A stretch of 64,000 nucleotides of DNA from CAXXOZ01 sp963676435. GTDB lineage: Bacteria > Bacillota > Clostridia > Lachnospirales > Lachnospiraceae. Shown piece after piece: positions 1-7,867 of the stretch. Under the pieces are notes generated by a model that worked only from the letters and a program-made list of their open reading frames with translations, searched no databases and was not told where the DNA came from. Numbering within the stretch: the first letter of the stretch is position 1; each line of letters opens with the position of its first letter. The position numbers and the translations under genes are program-made. The stretch lies in contig CAXXOZ010000013.1 in the NCBI GenBank assembly GCA_963676435.2, positions 124,001 through 188,000 of the forward strand, given 5' to 3'.

Positions 1-607
1 CATTACCTTTATAAATTTCTTCAAATGAAAAGGATTCAATTATATAGCCTGAATGTTCTAACTCTGTCATGTTAGCCATAAACTTGTTTTTACATACTTC
101 ATTATACCATTCAAAACCATTATCTTTAATTTGATTTATACCATCTTCAACTTCATCATTTTTTTCGCTTATCAAGCGTTCATAATTATCGTTAATATTC
201 AAATAAGTATATGCTTCCTCATAATCACCTTTTTTTATGGATTTAACGAAATTATTTGCTTTATAGAATTCATCAACATTAGCATAAGTTAAACCTCTCC
301 CGTTTACATAATTCAAAATCGGAGATACAACAAATATTACAATCAAACATAGTGCTAAAGATATTAATCCTAACCGTCTAATTAATTTAATCCTATTTAT
401 ACTTTTTCTAATAACTCTTTTGTCAGGATTTATATCTTCTGTTTCTGAACATGTCAAATCTGCCTTTAATAATACAACTTTCTTTTTACATTTAATACAC
501 TCTTCCAAATGGCTATCTATCAGCTCTTTAGTCTCATCACTACAGCATTCATCCACATATACAGGTAATAAATCTTCAATAATTTTACAGCTTATTTGTT
601 GTTTCAT
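1..607 (-). CDS. Anti-sigma factor with zinc-finger N-terminus (partial, runs off left edge)
   Basis: Read leftwards from an ATG at 607, the frame stays open to the window edge (about 202 residues). It begins MKQQISCKIIEDLLPVYVDE and holds the zf-HC2 anti-sigma pattern: an early Cys followed by HLEECIKC, a His-x3-Cys-x2-Cys zinc site. One membrane segment lies near residues 78-97. The rest would be outside the cell. Its ATG overlaps the stop of the ECF sigma gene upstream (ATGA), the usual sigma/anti-sigma coupling. The family holds its sigma factor inactive at the membrane until a signal arrives. The outer domain matches nothing I recognise, so the signal is unknown, and the C-terminus is missing from the window. 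Confidence 0.8.
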   Translation of the reverse strand, partial: MKQQISCKIIEDLLPVYVDECCSDETKELIDSHLEECIKCKKKVVLLKADLTCSETEDINPDKRVIRKSINRIKLIRRLGLISLALCLIVIFVVSPILNYVNGRGLTYANVDEFYKANNFVKSIKKGDYEEAYTYLNINDNYERLISEKNDEVEDGINQIKDNGFEWYNEVCKNKFMANMTELEHSGYIIESFSFEEIYKGN

Positions 608-1041
608 CTACACTCACCCATCCTTTCAACCAGCATTTCCTTTCCCCTGAAAAATGTTACTCTTGCCCATCCTTCTGACCTTTTTAATTCTAAAGCTATT
701 TCTTTATATGAGAGTTCAGCATAAATTTTCAAAGTACATACAGTCATATATGGTTCGGGCAGGCTCTTTAATTCTTTTCGAAGTTTATTAATTGTCTGTT
801 TCTCAATTATATTCTGTTCAATATTATATTCGCTCATCACTTCAATTAATTCATTTCTTTTACTGAACCTTTTCTGCCTGTTACATTCTTTTAGCCAGTT
901 ATTCTTTGCAATTGTACAAAGCCATGTAAAAATACTACTCCTACCTTGAAACTCTTTAATATTCAAAAAGGCATTATATAGAGTCTGTTGTGTTAGTTCT
1001 TCAGCTAAGGTTTTGTCCCCTGAAAGTCTGTATAAAAACAA
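604..1041 (-). CDS. ECF-type RNA polymerase sigma factor
   Basis: This is a sigma-70 family ECF factor. Region 2 is the stretch with LAEELTQQTLYNAF and WLCTIAKN; region 4 holds ELSYKEIALELKRSEGWARV, the DNA-binding helix-turn-helix. The start is doubtful. The TTG at 1041 is given here, but the same frame continues upstream to about 1089 and encodes KSFESIYEENFKKVFLF, which fits the missing first helix of region 2. A GGGGGTG ribosome site sits just before a CTG at 1087-1089, so the real protein may start at that rare codon. The gene overlaps the downstream anti-sigma gene by 4 bp and is divergent from a second ECF gene at 1254. Confidence 0.85.
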   Translation of the reverse strand: MFLYRLSGDKTLAEELTQQTLYNAFLNIKEFQGRSSIFTWLCTIAKNNWLKECNRQKRFSKRNELIEVMSEYNIEQNIIEKQTINKLRKELKSLPEPYMTVCTLKIYAELSYKEIALELKRSEGWARVTFFRGKEMLVERMGECR

Positions 1042-1179
1042 AAATACCTTTTTGAAATTTTCTTCATAAATACTTTCAAAAGATTTCAGACCAACACCCC
1101 CTCTTTATTTTTGTATATATTTATTAGATTGAATTATACCATTTTTGTTACAAAATATTTTTTAAAATTTAATATTAAA

Positions 1180-1212
1180 TGTAACCTTTTTATACTTTTC
1201 AAGGTATTATAG
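1180..1212 (+). promoter_or_regulatory. Candidate promoter of the ECF sigma gene at 1254
   Basis: TGTAACC at 1180-1186 and GGTATTATAG at 1203-1212 lie about 40-75 bp ahead of the TTG start. TGTAACC resembles the AAC-type -35 element used by many ECF factors, which would suggest autoregulation. TATTAT at 1205-1210 could equally be a weak sigma-A -10. The two cannot be told apart by eye. Confidence 0.35.
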
Positions 1213-1253
1213 TTAAGAACGTTCCTAAACAAATCCAAAGGAGGTTTAAAAGT

Positions 1254-1754
1254 TTGAACGAAAATGAGATCATACAGAAATACAAAGATTTAGTTTATCG
1301 TATCGCTTTTACATATTGTAAAAATCATATAGATACCGATGATGTATTTCAAGATGTTTTTTTAAGATATTTTAGAAAAAATCCTGAATTTAAAAGTGAC
1401 GAACATGAAAAAGCATGGTTTATTCGTGTAACTATAAATTCAAGTAAAAATTTTCTTACCTCCTCATGGAGAAAGAATAATGTCCCTTTAGATGAATCGA
1501 TAATATTCGAGGATAAAGATACTTTAAATTTATTTGAAGAAATAAAAAGACTTTCTTCTAAATATAGTATTGTAATCTTCCTTTATTATTACGAGGGCTA
1601 CAAAATTATGGAAATCTCAAAACTTTTAAAGATTTCTGAAAGCTCTGTCAAACAAAGACTTTCAAGAGCTCGTAAAAAGTTGAAGATTGAATTGACAAAA
1701 GAAAACAAAGGAGGAATTTTCGATGGAAAAACAGGATATACAGAAAGTATATAA
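1254..1754 (+). CDS. ECF-type RNA polymerase sigma factor
   Basis: A 166-residue sigma-70 family protein. Region 2 spans about residues 8-70 (DLVYRIAFTYCKN, DDVFQDVFLRYF, KAWFIRVTINSSKN) and region 4 about 100-150, with the helix-turn-helix ISKLLKISESSVKQRLSRAR. The start is TTG at 1254, 8-9 bases after a strong AAAGGAGG. Its 3' end overlaps the next gene (1723) by 32 bp, so the two are translationally coupled. The next gene encodes a membrane protein of anti-sigma layout, presumably its partner. The target genes are not apparent from the window. Confidence 0.88.
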   Translation: MNENEIIQKYKDLVYRIAFTYCKNHIDTDDVFQDVFLRYFRKNPEFKSDEHEKAWFIRVTINSSKNFLTSSWRKNNVPLDESIIFEDKDTLNLFEEIKRLSSKYSIVIFLYYYEGYKIMEISKLLKISESSVKQRLSRARKKLKIELTKENKGGIFDGKTGYTESI

Positions 1755-2808
1755 TTTTATTAAAACACCTGAAAATACAGTAATTAAATTACATAAAAAG
1801 TTAGATAATAATAAATATAAATTTTCATTTTCACCAAGACGTTATTATAAAAAAATAGCATTCTTGGCAGCACTTTTAGTAATGTGTATTATAATAAAAG
1901 TAACTCCTGCAAGTGCCCAGATATTTGAATATGGGAAGAGCATTTTAGAATATATAGGATTTTATGATAACTCTATTTCTGATTTAGATAACTATATGGA
2001 GGAAGAAGAAATTATATCTGACAATTTAAATTCTAAAAACATTGAAGTTTCAATAGAAGATGTTGCATATAGCAGTAATTCAGTAATTGCACTTATTACT
2101 GTAAAAGCGGAAGGTTATAATTTCAATGACAACTATAAATTCAAAGATATAAGATTTTTCTATGAATTAAAAAATGACGAAACACCAATTGAAAGAAAAT
2201 ACACTCTCGATTTAAAAAATAGTCCGGTCGGTATGTCAGCACATACAATCCGTGTTGCCGAAATTTCAAATAACAGTATCAGCTATATTTTGATTTTCGA
2301 TGTAGGCTATAACATCGACGAAATTTCAGAAATTTCATTAGTTTTTAACGGCTTTGCTGAAGCCTATTTAGAAAAAACAGGTGAGGGAGCTTTTCAGGAA
2401 AAATATAAAAATGAAAGTGATTTAAAATGGACCGTTTCATGGGAACCGTCATACAAAGAAAATGCTGAAACAATTAATCTTAACAAAGAAATAAAATATA
2501 CTTCACTAATTGACAAAAGTACGTCTACCTGGATTATTAAAAATGTTGAATTATCACCTTTTTCACTAGTCTGCAATATAGATACACTCATGGACCCTGG
2601 ACTTATAGGCGAGTCTATAGACAGTATTATTTTTCTCGATGGAACTATAATTGACATGAAAACTTCCGGTGAAGAATTTGGCTTTACATTCTCAGATTTG
2701 TCAAAATCGGAACATTCTTTGAAACAAACTATAGTCTTTTATAAATTAATTGATCCTGATCAAATTAAAGGCATAACTGTAAGTGGACAAGAAATTCTTT
2801 TCAGATAA
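1723..2808 (+). CDS. Membrane protein of DUF4179 type, probable anti-sigma partner
   Basis: A 361-residue protein with a cytoplasmic N-terminus of about 45 residues, one membrane helix (about 46-66, ending near PASAQIF) and a large outer beta-rich domain. The layout and sequence match the DUF4179 family, which in Firmicutes is usually encoded directly after an ECF sigma gene and is thought to control it. The ATG is preceded by AAAGGAGG at 1709-1716, inside the sigma gene. No zinc finger is visible, so control would rest on the short inner tail. It ends just before a bidirectional terminator. The signal sensed is unknown. Confidence 0.72.
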   Translation: MEKQDIQKVYNFIKTPENTVIKLHKKLDNNKYKFSFSPRRYYKKIAFLAALLVMCIIIKVTPASAQIFEYGKSILEYIGFYDNSISDLDNYMEEEEIISDNLNSKNIEVSIEDVAYSSNSVIALITVKAEGYNFNDNYKFKDIRFFYELKNDETPIERKYTLDLKNSPVGMSAHTIRVAEISNNSISYILIFDVGYNIDEISEISLVFNGFAEAYLEKTGEGAFQEKYKNESDLKWTVSWEPSYKENAETINLNKEIKYTSLIDKSTSTWIIKNVELSPFSLVCNIDTLMDPGLIGESIDSIIFLDGTIIDMKTSGEEFGFTFSDLSKSEHSLKQTIVFYKLIDPDQIKGITVSGQEILFR

Positions 2809-2815
2809 TATTTAG

Positions 2816-2847
2816 GGAACCTCAAACGTTAATTTGAGGTTCCTTTT
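2816..2847. terminator. Bidirectional rho-independent terminator
   Basis: An 11-bp perfect stem (GGAACCTCAAA / TTTGAGGTTCC) with a 6-base loop is followed by TTTT on the plus strand. It separates the convergent DUF4179 gene and lipase gene, and the minus-strand gene ends at 2848. Confidence 0.85.
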
Positions 2848-3789
2848 CTAAACTCTCTCTAAAAACTTAAATATATCATAATAATACTTTTCTAAAGTTT
2901 CTTCATTGGCACTATATATTTCATGTTTTGATTCTTGGTATCTTATAAGTTTTGCTTTTGAAAGTTTTTTTACTATTTTATCCTGCCCTTTATTATCCAC
3001 AACTGTTTCTATTCCTGCCTGGCATAAAAGAATTGGTATATCTATTTTTTTTGCACCTACCATTAATTTTTCCACTGCATTCATACTGGCAAAAGCCCAT
3101 CCATAAGTTGCGCCAAATGTTTGATACCTTACATTTTCTAGTCTTTTTTGGAAATTTAGATTATATCTGTCTCTAGAAATACAACTACTCTCTTTAAAAT
3201 TCGGTTTACCATCAAAACCTTTATGGCCTGGTACATACTCAAACTTTTTACCGAAGAACATTCCTAAAGCTACATATGCATAATTTAACCAAGAAGGATA
3301 TTTATCATATTTCATTTTAATCATGGGCGAGGAAAGTATTCCTGCCTTATAATCATGGGTATATTTTTCTAAATATAATGCTGCAATTGTTCCACCCATG
3401 GAATGACCAAATAAATATAATGACAGCCCTTCATTTTCTTTTTTTATAATTCTAGTAAATTTATGAAAATCTGATATATATGTTTTATAACTTTTTATAT
3501 ATACCTTTCCTGGGTCTTTTACCGATCTATGTGAGTACCCATGACCTCTATGATCAATTATATACACACTATAACCTTTTTCATAGAATCTAAATATTAC
3601 TTCCTCAAACTTTAAAGTAAATTCGCAAAAGCCATGACTAATAACTATGACTCCTTTTGCATCCTTATTTACATATGATTCATAGTGAAGTTCTTTACCT
3701 CCATCTGAAAGCATGGTGAAATCTTTTTTAACTTTAGATAATGTCACTCTTAGTTTTTTGTTTATATATTTTTCATAAGCGGACTTCAT
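2848..3789 (-). CDS. Alpha/beta hydrolase, monoacylglycerol lipase-like
   Basis: A 313-residue serine hydrolase of the Hydrolase_4 / lysophospholipase group. The oxyanion HG motif is at residues 52-53 (ISHGFCEF), RGHGYSHRS follows at 81-89, and the nucleophile is Ser130 in GHSMGG. The C-terminal His is likely the one in SKHEIYSANE. There is no signal peptide, so it should be cytoplasmic. It overlaps the upstream GDPD gene by 17 bp, so the two are cotranscribed. A lipase next to a glycerophosphodiesterase suggests joint breakdown of (lyso)phospholipid or monoglyceride; that pairing is inference. Confidence 0.85.
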   Translation of the reverse strand: MKSAYEKYINKKLRVTLSKVKKDFTMLSDGGKELHYESYVNKDAKGVIVISHGFCEFTLKFEEVIFRFYEKGYSVYIIDHRGHGYSHRSVKDPGKVYIKSYKTYISDFHKFTRIIKKENEGLSLYLFGHSMGGTIAALYLEKYTHDYKAGILSSPMIKMKYDKYPSWLNYAYVALGMFFGKKFEYVPGHKGFDGKPNFKESSCISRDRYNLNFQKRLENVRYQTFGATYGWAFASMNAVEKLMVGAKKIDIPILLCQAGIETVVDNKGQDKIVKKLSKAKLIRYQESKHEIYSANEETLEKYYYDIFKFLERV

Positions 3790-4522
3790 GCCTACTCATA
3801 ACCTCCCTTGCTAAGTCAGGATAATTAGTAAAAATTCCGTCAATGCCCATTTCATAGGCTAAAATAAAATATTTTTCTTCATTAACAGTCCATGTATTAA
3901 CTTTTATTTTATTTTCTTTACATTTGTTTAAAAATTCAGGATATTGAATATTATATAGAGCTGGATGCAAAGAGTAAACTTCATATTTTTTCCCATACTT
4001 TGGCATATCTATATAGCCGTCAGAAAAAATAAATGCAACTCTTAAATCTGGTTCTAACTCTTTAGCCTTTAAAACGGAATAATGATTAAAGGATGAAATA
4101 ATAGCTCTTTTAGATAGATTCATTTTTTTTAACAATGAAATTGTTTTTTCTTCAATATTTTCATAAAATACAACACCATTTTTTAGCTCAACATTTATTT
4201 CTAAGTCGTTTTCTTTTATTAATAATAATACTTCTTCAAGGGTAGGTATGTACATTTTACCTTGTTCTTTAAAATTCAAATTCACATTTATGTTTTTAAG
4301 TTCTTCTAAGTTATAATCTTTTACCCATCCCTTTATTCCACTGACTCTTTCTAATGTTTCATCATGTATCACAACAAGTTGACCATCTTTTGTCATTTGG
4401 ACATCAAATTCAATACCATCTGCTTTAAGTTCAATTGCTTTTTTAAATGCTGCTATTGTATTTTCCGGGGCATAACCAGATGCACCACGATGGGCCCAGA
4501 TAAAAGGTATGTTTCTTTTCAT
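3773..4522 (-). CDS. Glycerophosphodiester phosphodiesterase
   Basis: A 249-residue GDPD-family TIM barrel. The N-terminus carries the family signature WAHRGASGYAPENT, with His11, Glu38, Asp40 (IEFDVQ) and His53 (VIHDET) as the expected metal and catalytic residues. The reaction is hydrolysis of glycerophosphodiesters to glycerol-3-phosphate and an alcohol. There is no signal peptide, so it acts inside the cell. It is the first gene of a two-gene unit with the lipase at 2848. The ATG is preceded by AGAGGTT. Confidence 0.93.
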   Translation of the reverse strand: MKRNIPFIWAHRGASGYAPENTIAAFKKAIELKADGIEFDVQMTKDGQLVVIHDETLERVSGIKGWVKDYNLEELKNINVNLNFKEQGKMYIPTLEEVLLLIKENDLEINVELKNGVVFYENIEEKTISLLKKMNLSKRAIISSFNHYSVLKAKELEPDLRVAFIFSDGYIDMPKYGKKYEVYSLHPALYNIQYPEFLNKCKENKIKVNTWTVNEEKYFILAYEMGIDGIFTNYPDLAREVMSRHEVRL

Positions 4523-4548
4523 TAATTAACCTCTTTTCTTTTCCTGTT

Positions 4549-4566
4549 AGTGTAAAGTTTTACACT
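4549..4566. promoter_or_regulatory. Operator-like palindrome upstream of the GDPD gene
   Basis: The 18-bp sequence AGTGTAAAGTTTTACACT has two perfect 8-bp arms around 2 bases. It lies 27-44 bp upstream of the GDPD start. Read on the plus strand it is followed by TTTTT, so it could also act as a weak terminator, but no plus-strand gene precedes it. A repressor site is the better guess. Confidence 0.4.
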
Positions 4567-4698
4567 TTTTATATATCAAATTCCTTGTATTTTGAGGGTT
4601 TTTTGCTTCTTTTTTTAATAAAAAAACAATGACCCCCTAGTTTCGGTTATAATTGAAGTTACCACACCACAATTCAATCGAAAAGAAAGGTCATTGTC

Positions 4699-6144
4699 AT
4701 GGAACTCATTATAACTTATTTAATTAACATTATTCAACAGCAATATAAACAAATTTGCTGGTTAACACTTTTTATCTGTAAATATATCCCTTTAAAGCAG
4801 TGGGCCTTTGATGACTCAAAGTCTCCAGAATATCAGAAATTTAAGGTTGATTCTCCTCCTGTAATTGTTAAACATGAACTTTTTGATTACAGCCAGCTCA
4901 TTGAGTACTTTCACAAAAGATATGGAAAACTTATTAAACCTGTAACTGTACGTAATAAGTCAAAACGAAATGTTGCTAAAGATGTCTTTTGTCCACGATG
5001 TGGTGCTCCGCATAATTATATTTATGATAATAATGGTGGTAATGGACAATTTAAGTGTGCTGTTTGTTCAATGTCTTTTTCTACTGGTGAACAATACAAA
5101 AAACCTGTTAGTATTAAATGCCCTCATTGTGGTAATACACTTTCTTTAGTTAAAACCAGAAAAGTTTTTAATATTCACAAATGTATCAATAAAAAATGTC
5201 CTTACTACCTTAATCGCAAAAACGTCCTTCCAGATAATCTTTCATCTGAGGAAAAGTATCTATATAAGCTTCATTATATTTATCGTGAGTTCACAGTAGA
5301 TTTTTTCAAAATGAATCTTCGTTCATTACCTGATCGGGCAACTTCGCTAAGGTTTAAAAAATTTAATCCACATATACTCGGTCTTGTTCTTACATATCAT
5401 GTAAATCTACAGTTATCTACAAGAAAGACTGCACATGCACTTTTTGAAATACATGGTATTAAGATATCTCACACAACTGTAGCTTCTTATGCTATGACTG
5501 CTGCAGCTATTATAAAACCTTTTGTTGATTCTTATGATTATAAGCCTTCAAATATTTTATCTGCTGATGAGACCTACATCAAAAAACTAGGTGTTAAACA
5601 TTATGTCTGGTTCATAATGGATGCCTGTAAAAAAAGTATTGTCGGTTACCAGGTGTCTGACAATCGCTCTACTGGTCCATGTATACTAGCCATGAGAATG
5701 GCCTTTAATAAATTTATAGAATTTCCTGGTAAAGCTTTAAAATTTGTTGCTGACGGATACAGCGCTTATCCTCTTGCTGCCCAACAGTTTAGGATTAAAG
5801 AAAACAAAGATGTTAATCTGATACAAGTAATTGGTCTAACAAATGATGATGCTGTTTCCACTGAACATCGTTGGATAAAACAAGTCGTTGAAAGGATGAA
5901 TCGTACTTTCAAATCTACATATCGTAACACTAATGGTTACAAGAGTGATAATGGAGCCCTTTACGGTGTTTCATTATGGGTTGCTTATTACAACTTTCTA
6001 AGACCACATCCTTATAATTACTGGCGACCACTTAATCAACCTGATGCGTTTAATAAATCTCAAAATATGCCTGCTAAATGGCAGATACTCATAAAACTCG
6101 GTCAGGAAAAGATATATCAGATGCAGATGGAAAATATCAGCTAA
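4699..6144 (+). CDS. DDE transposase with N-terminal zinc ribbons
   Basis: A 481-residue transposase that looks full length. The N-terminal third has several CxxC pairs (CPRCGAPH, CAVC, CPHCGN and the Cys-rich CINKKCPYY), which fit zinc-ribbon DNA binding. The catalytic core resembles the IS6/IS240-type DDE domain: Asp290 in LSADETYIK, Asp352 in VADGYSAYP and Glu398 in VVERMNRTFK. It ends with the typical YYNFLRPH motif. The frame is uninterrupted and starts with an ATG after AAAGGTCATTGTC, so the element may still be active. I cannot assign an exact IS family. Confidence 0.85.
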   Translation: MELIITYLINIIQQQYKQICWLTLFICKYIPLKQWAFDDSKSPEYQKFKVDSPPVIVKHELFDYSQLIEYFHKRYGKLIKPVTVRNKSKRNVAKDVFCPRCGAPHNYIYDNNGGNGQFKCAVCSMSFSTGEQYKKPVSIKCPHCGNTLSLVKTRKVFNIHKCINKKCPYYLNRKNVLPDNLSSEEKYLYKLHYIYREFTVDFFKMNLRSLPDRATSLRFKKFNPHILGLVLTYHVNLQLSTRKTAHALFEIHGIKISHTTVASYAMTAAAIIKPFVDSYDYKPSNILSADETYIKKLGVKHYVWFIMDACKKSIVGYQVSDNRSTGPCILAMRMAFNKFIEFPGKALKFVADGYSAYPLAAQQFRIKENKDVNLIQVIGLTNDDAVSTEHRWIKQVVERMNRTFKSTYRNTNGYKSDNGALYGVSLWVAYYNFLRPHPYNYWRPLNQPDAFNKSQNMPAKWQILIKLGQEKIYQMQMENIS

Positions 6145-6183
6145 CATATGTCTGTTTCAAGATTATAAAGCCAGAGGTAATAT

Positions 6184-6214
6184 AAAGCCACCAAAAGTCT
6201 CGACTTTTGGCTTT
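6184..6214. repeat. Short hairpin downstream of the transposase
   Basis: CCAAAAGT at 6191-6198 pairs with ACTTTTGG at 6203-6210 around a CTCG loop, and flanking AAAGCC and CTTT extend the similarity. There is no T-run, so it is not a standard terminator. It adjoins the larger inverted repeat at 6216-6335. Confidence 0.5.
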
Positions 6215-6215
6215 G

Positions 6216-6335
6216 ACCTTGAATGCTTGAAAATAAATGCTAAAATGCTGTGATGCGATGGAAAATAATGTCTGTTTCTGAGTTATTTCGCCATCGGTAT
6301 AATTATCAGAGCATTTATTTTCATGCACTCAAGGT
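6216..6335. repeat. 120-bp inverted-repeat element
   Basis: Two 26-bp arms at 6216-6241 and 6310-6335 match inversely at 24 of 26 positions. Inside them CGATGG...AAATAA near 6255 pairs imperfectly with TTATTTCGCCATCG near 6282, leaving a short central loop. The whole could fold into one long imperfect hairpin. It holds no convincing gene. It may be the 3' non-coding part of the insertion sequence or a separate small palindromic element. Confidence 0.7.
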
Positions 6336-6429
6336 TGGCGTACTCTGCCAGTCATCCTAAAATTATGGATATATTTACTTGTCAATGTTCAAAAAATTTG
6401 ATTACTTTAGAACTATGGTTTTTCATAGC

Positions 6430-7695
6430 TCACCTTACACTATCCTTTTCCTTCATAGCCACTGCCACATCTGCATCTTTTGGCAATGTTAAAAACACAA
6501 TAAAGCCTATTACAAAAAGAGGAATTATAGCTAAAATACTATTTCTTGTACTACCTGTCAGAGATGCAGTTATCGCCATTAAAAATGGACCTATTATTGC
6601 TGAAAACTTTCCAAATATATTATAGAAACCAAAAAACTCGTTAGATTTTTCTTTAGGTATTAATTTTGCATAATATGATCTGCTTAGAGCCTGAATACCT
6701 CCCTGAGCTGAGCCAATCAAAATGCCAAGTAAAAAGATATGTAATATCGATGAAATAAAATATGCTGAAATACAGGCTATTATATAAGTGATGATTCCAA
6801 CACCTATCATTGCTCTGGCAGAAAACTTCTTTGCAAGGTTTCCATATAAAATCGCACAAGGAAAGGCAACTATCTGTATTATAAGTAGTATTCCTAAAAG
6901 GGTAAATGTGTCCATTGAATCACTCCCTAGAACACCTCTTGCATATGGAACGACCATTTTTATTATTGTGTCTACTCCATCTATATAAAAGAAATATGAT
7001 ATCAAGAAAATAAAAACATACTTAAAATGAGTTATGTTTTTTAATGTCCTTCCGATTCTTTTAAAACTATTTATTACAGGTTTTGGTTCTGGTTCAATGT
7101 AGTGTTTCTGTTTTACATTTTTTATCATAGGAATTGTAAATAAGCCCCACCATAAGGCAGTAATAACAAACCCAACTTGATAACCAACTGGATTGTCCAT
7201 ACCCATTAAGAAAATTGTAGCTAGACTAATTCCAAAAGGTACAACACTTAATATGTATCCAAACGCAAATCCTCTGGATGAAACACGGTCCATTCTTTCA
7301 TCTGTTGCAACATCTGGTAAAAAGGCATCATAAAATATATTTGATCCGTTAAATCCAACTACTGTTAATATAAAAATGAATATTAATATTTGCCATTGTC
7401 CACTTGAAGGTGGTATAGCTGCAAGAGTGGCTGTGGTAAAAACACCTAGTATTGCAAAAAACAGGAAAAATCTTTTCTTTTTATCCTTATAATCAGCAAT
7501 TGTCCCTAATATAGGACTCATTATTGCTACAATTATACTGGCAATAGAATTAAAATACCCTAAATCCATACTGCTTCCAACATTGTCAAACATTCCAAAT
7601 ACAACTGGTAGTAAAGCTGTTGTAACAGCCATAGAATATGCTGAATTACCACAGTCGTACATAATCCATGACTTTTCTTCTTTAGTTAATTTCAT
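6430..7695 (-). CDS. MFS transporter, UMF1/Atg22-like family
   Basis: A 421-residue membrane protein with about twelve hydrophobic segments. The N-terminus KSWIMYDCGNSAYSMAV is characteristic of the UMF1 (unknown major facilitator 1) family, related to the yeast vacuolar effluxer Atg22. The first loop has the MFS-like DYKDKKKR after TM2. Substrates in bacteria are not established for this family. It is transcribed alone, with an ATG preceded by AGAAAGGAAAA. The gene is intact although its 3' side borders the insertion-sequence region. Confidence 0.85.
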   Translation of the reverse strand: MKLTKEEKSWIMYDCGNSAYSMAVTTALLPVVFGMFDNVGSSMDLGYFNSIASIIVAIMSPILGTIADYKDKKKRFFLFFAILGVFTTATLAAIPPSSGQWQILIFIFILTVVGFNGSNIFYDAFLPDVATDERMDRVSSRGFAFGYILSVVPFGISLATIFLMGMDNPVGYQVGFVITALWWGLFTIPMIKNVKQKHYIEPEPKPVINSFKRIGRTLKNITHFKYVFIFLISYFFYIDGVDTIIKMVVPYARGVLGSDSMDTFTLLGILLIIQIVAFPCAILYGNLAKKFSARAMIGVGIITYIIACISAYFISSILHIFLLGILIGSAQGGIQALSRSYYAKLIPKEKSNEFFGFYNIFGKFSAIIGPFLMAITASLTGSTRNSILAIIPLFVIGFIVFLTLPKDADVAVAMKEKDSVR

Positions 7696-7807
7696 GTTTT
7701 TTCCTTTCTACACTAAATTAGTAAGTATAGTTTAATATTATTTTTTAATTATATTATTTATTTAATGAAAAATCCATGTAAAAAATATTCATTTTTGACT
7801 TTTTAAA

Positions 7808-7836
7808 TTGTAATTGCTTTTTTGATACTATATAAT
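7808..7836 (+). promoter_or_regulatory. Sigma-A promoter of the chemotaxis receptor gene
   Basis: TTGTAA at 7808-7813 and TATAAT at 7831-7836 are separated by exactly 17 bases. The gene starts at 7868 after an AAAGGGGG ribosome site. No sigma-28-type motif is needed to explain expression. Confidence 0.75.
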
Positions 7837-7867
7837 AAAATAAACAGTTAATTTCAAAGGGGGAAAT

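Larger units (their letters stand above)
4577..6402 (+). mobile_element. Insertion sequence with one DDE transposase gene (ends tentative)
   Basis: The element carries the transposase at 4699-6144. Possible terminal inverted repeats are ATCAAATTCCTTG at 4577-4589 and CAAAAAATTTGAT at 6390-6402 (11 of 13 match, AT-rich, so weak). I found no convincing target duplication. The 5' flank (4625-4695) can fold: ACAATGACC near 4627 pairs with GGTCATTGT near 4688, and ATTGAA with TTCAAT inside it. The element sits between the GDPD gene and an MFS gene, both apparently intact. Confidence 0.55.

Noticed and set aside
6137..6328. 63-codon minus-strand ORF after the transposase
   Set aside because: It lies wholly in the inverted-repeat region, has no ribosome binding site and resembles no protein.
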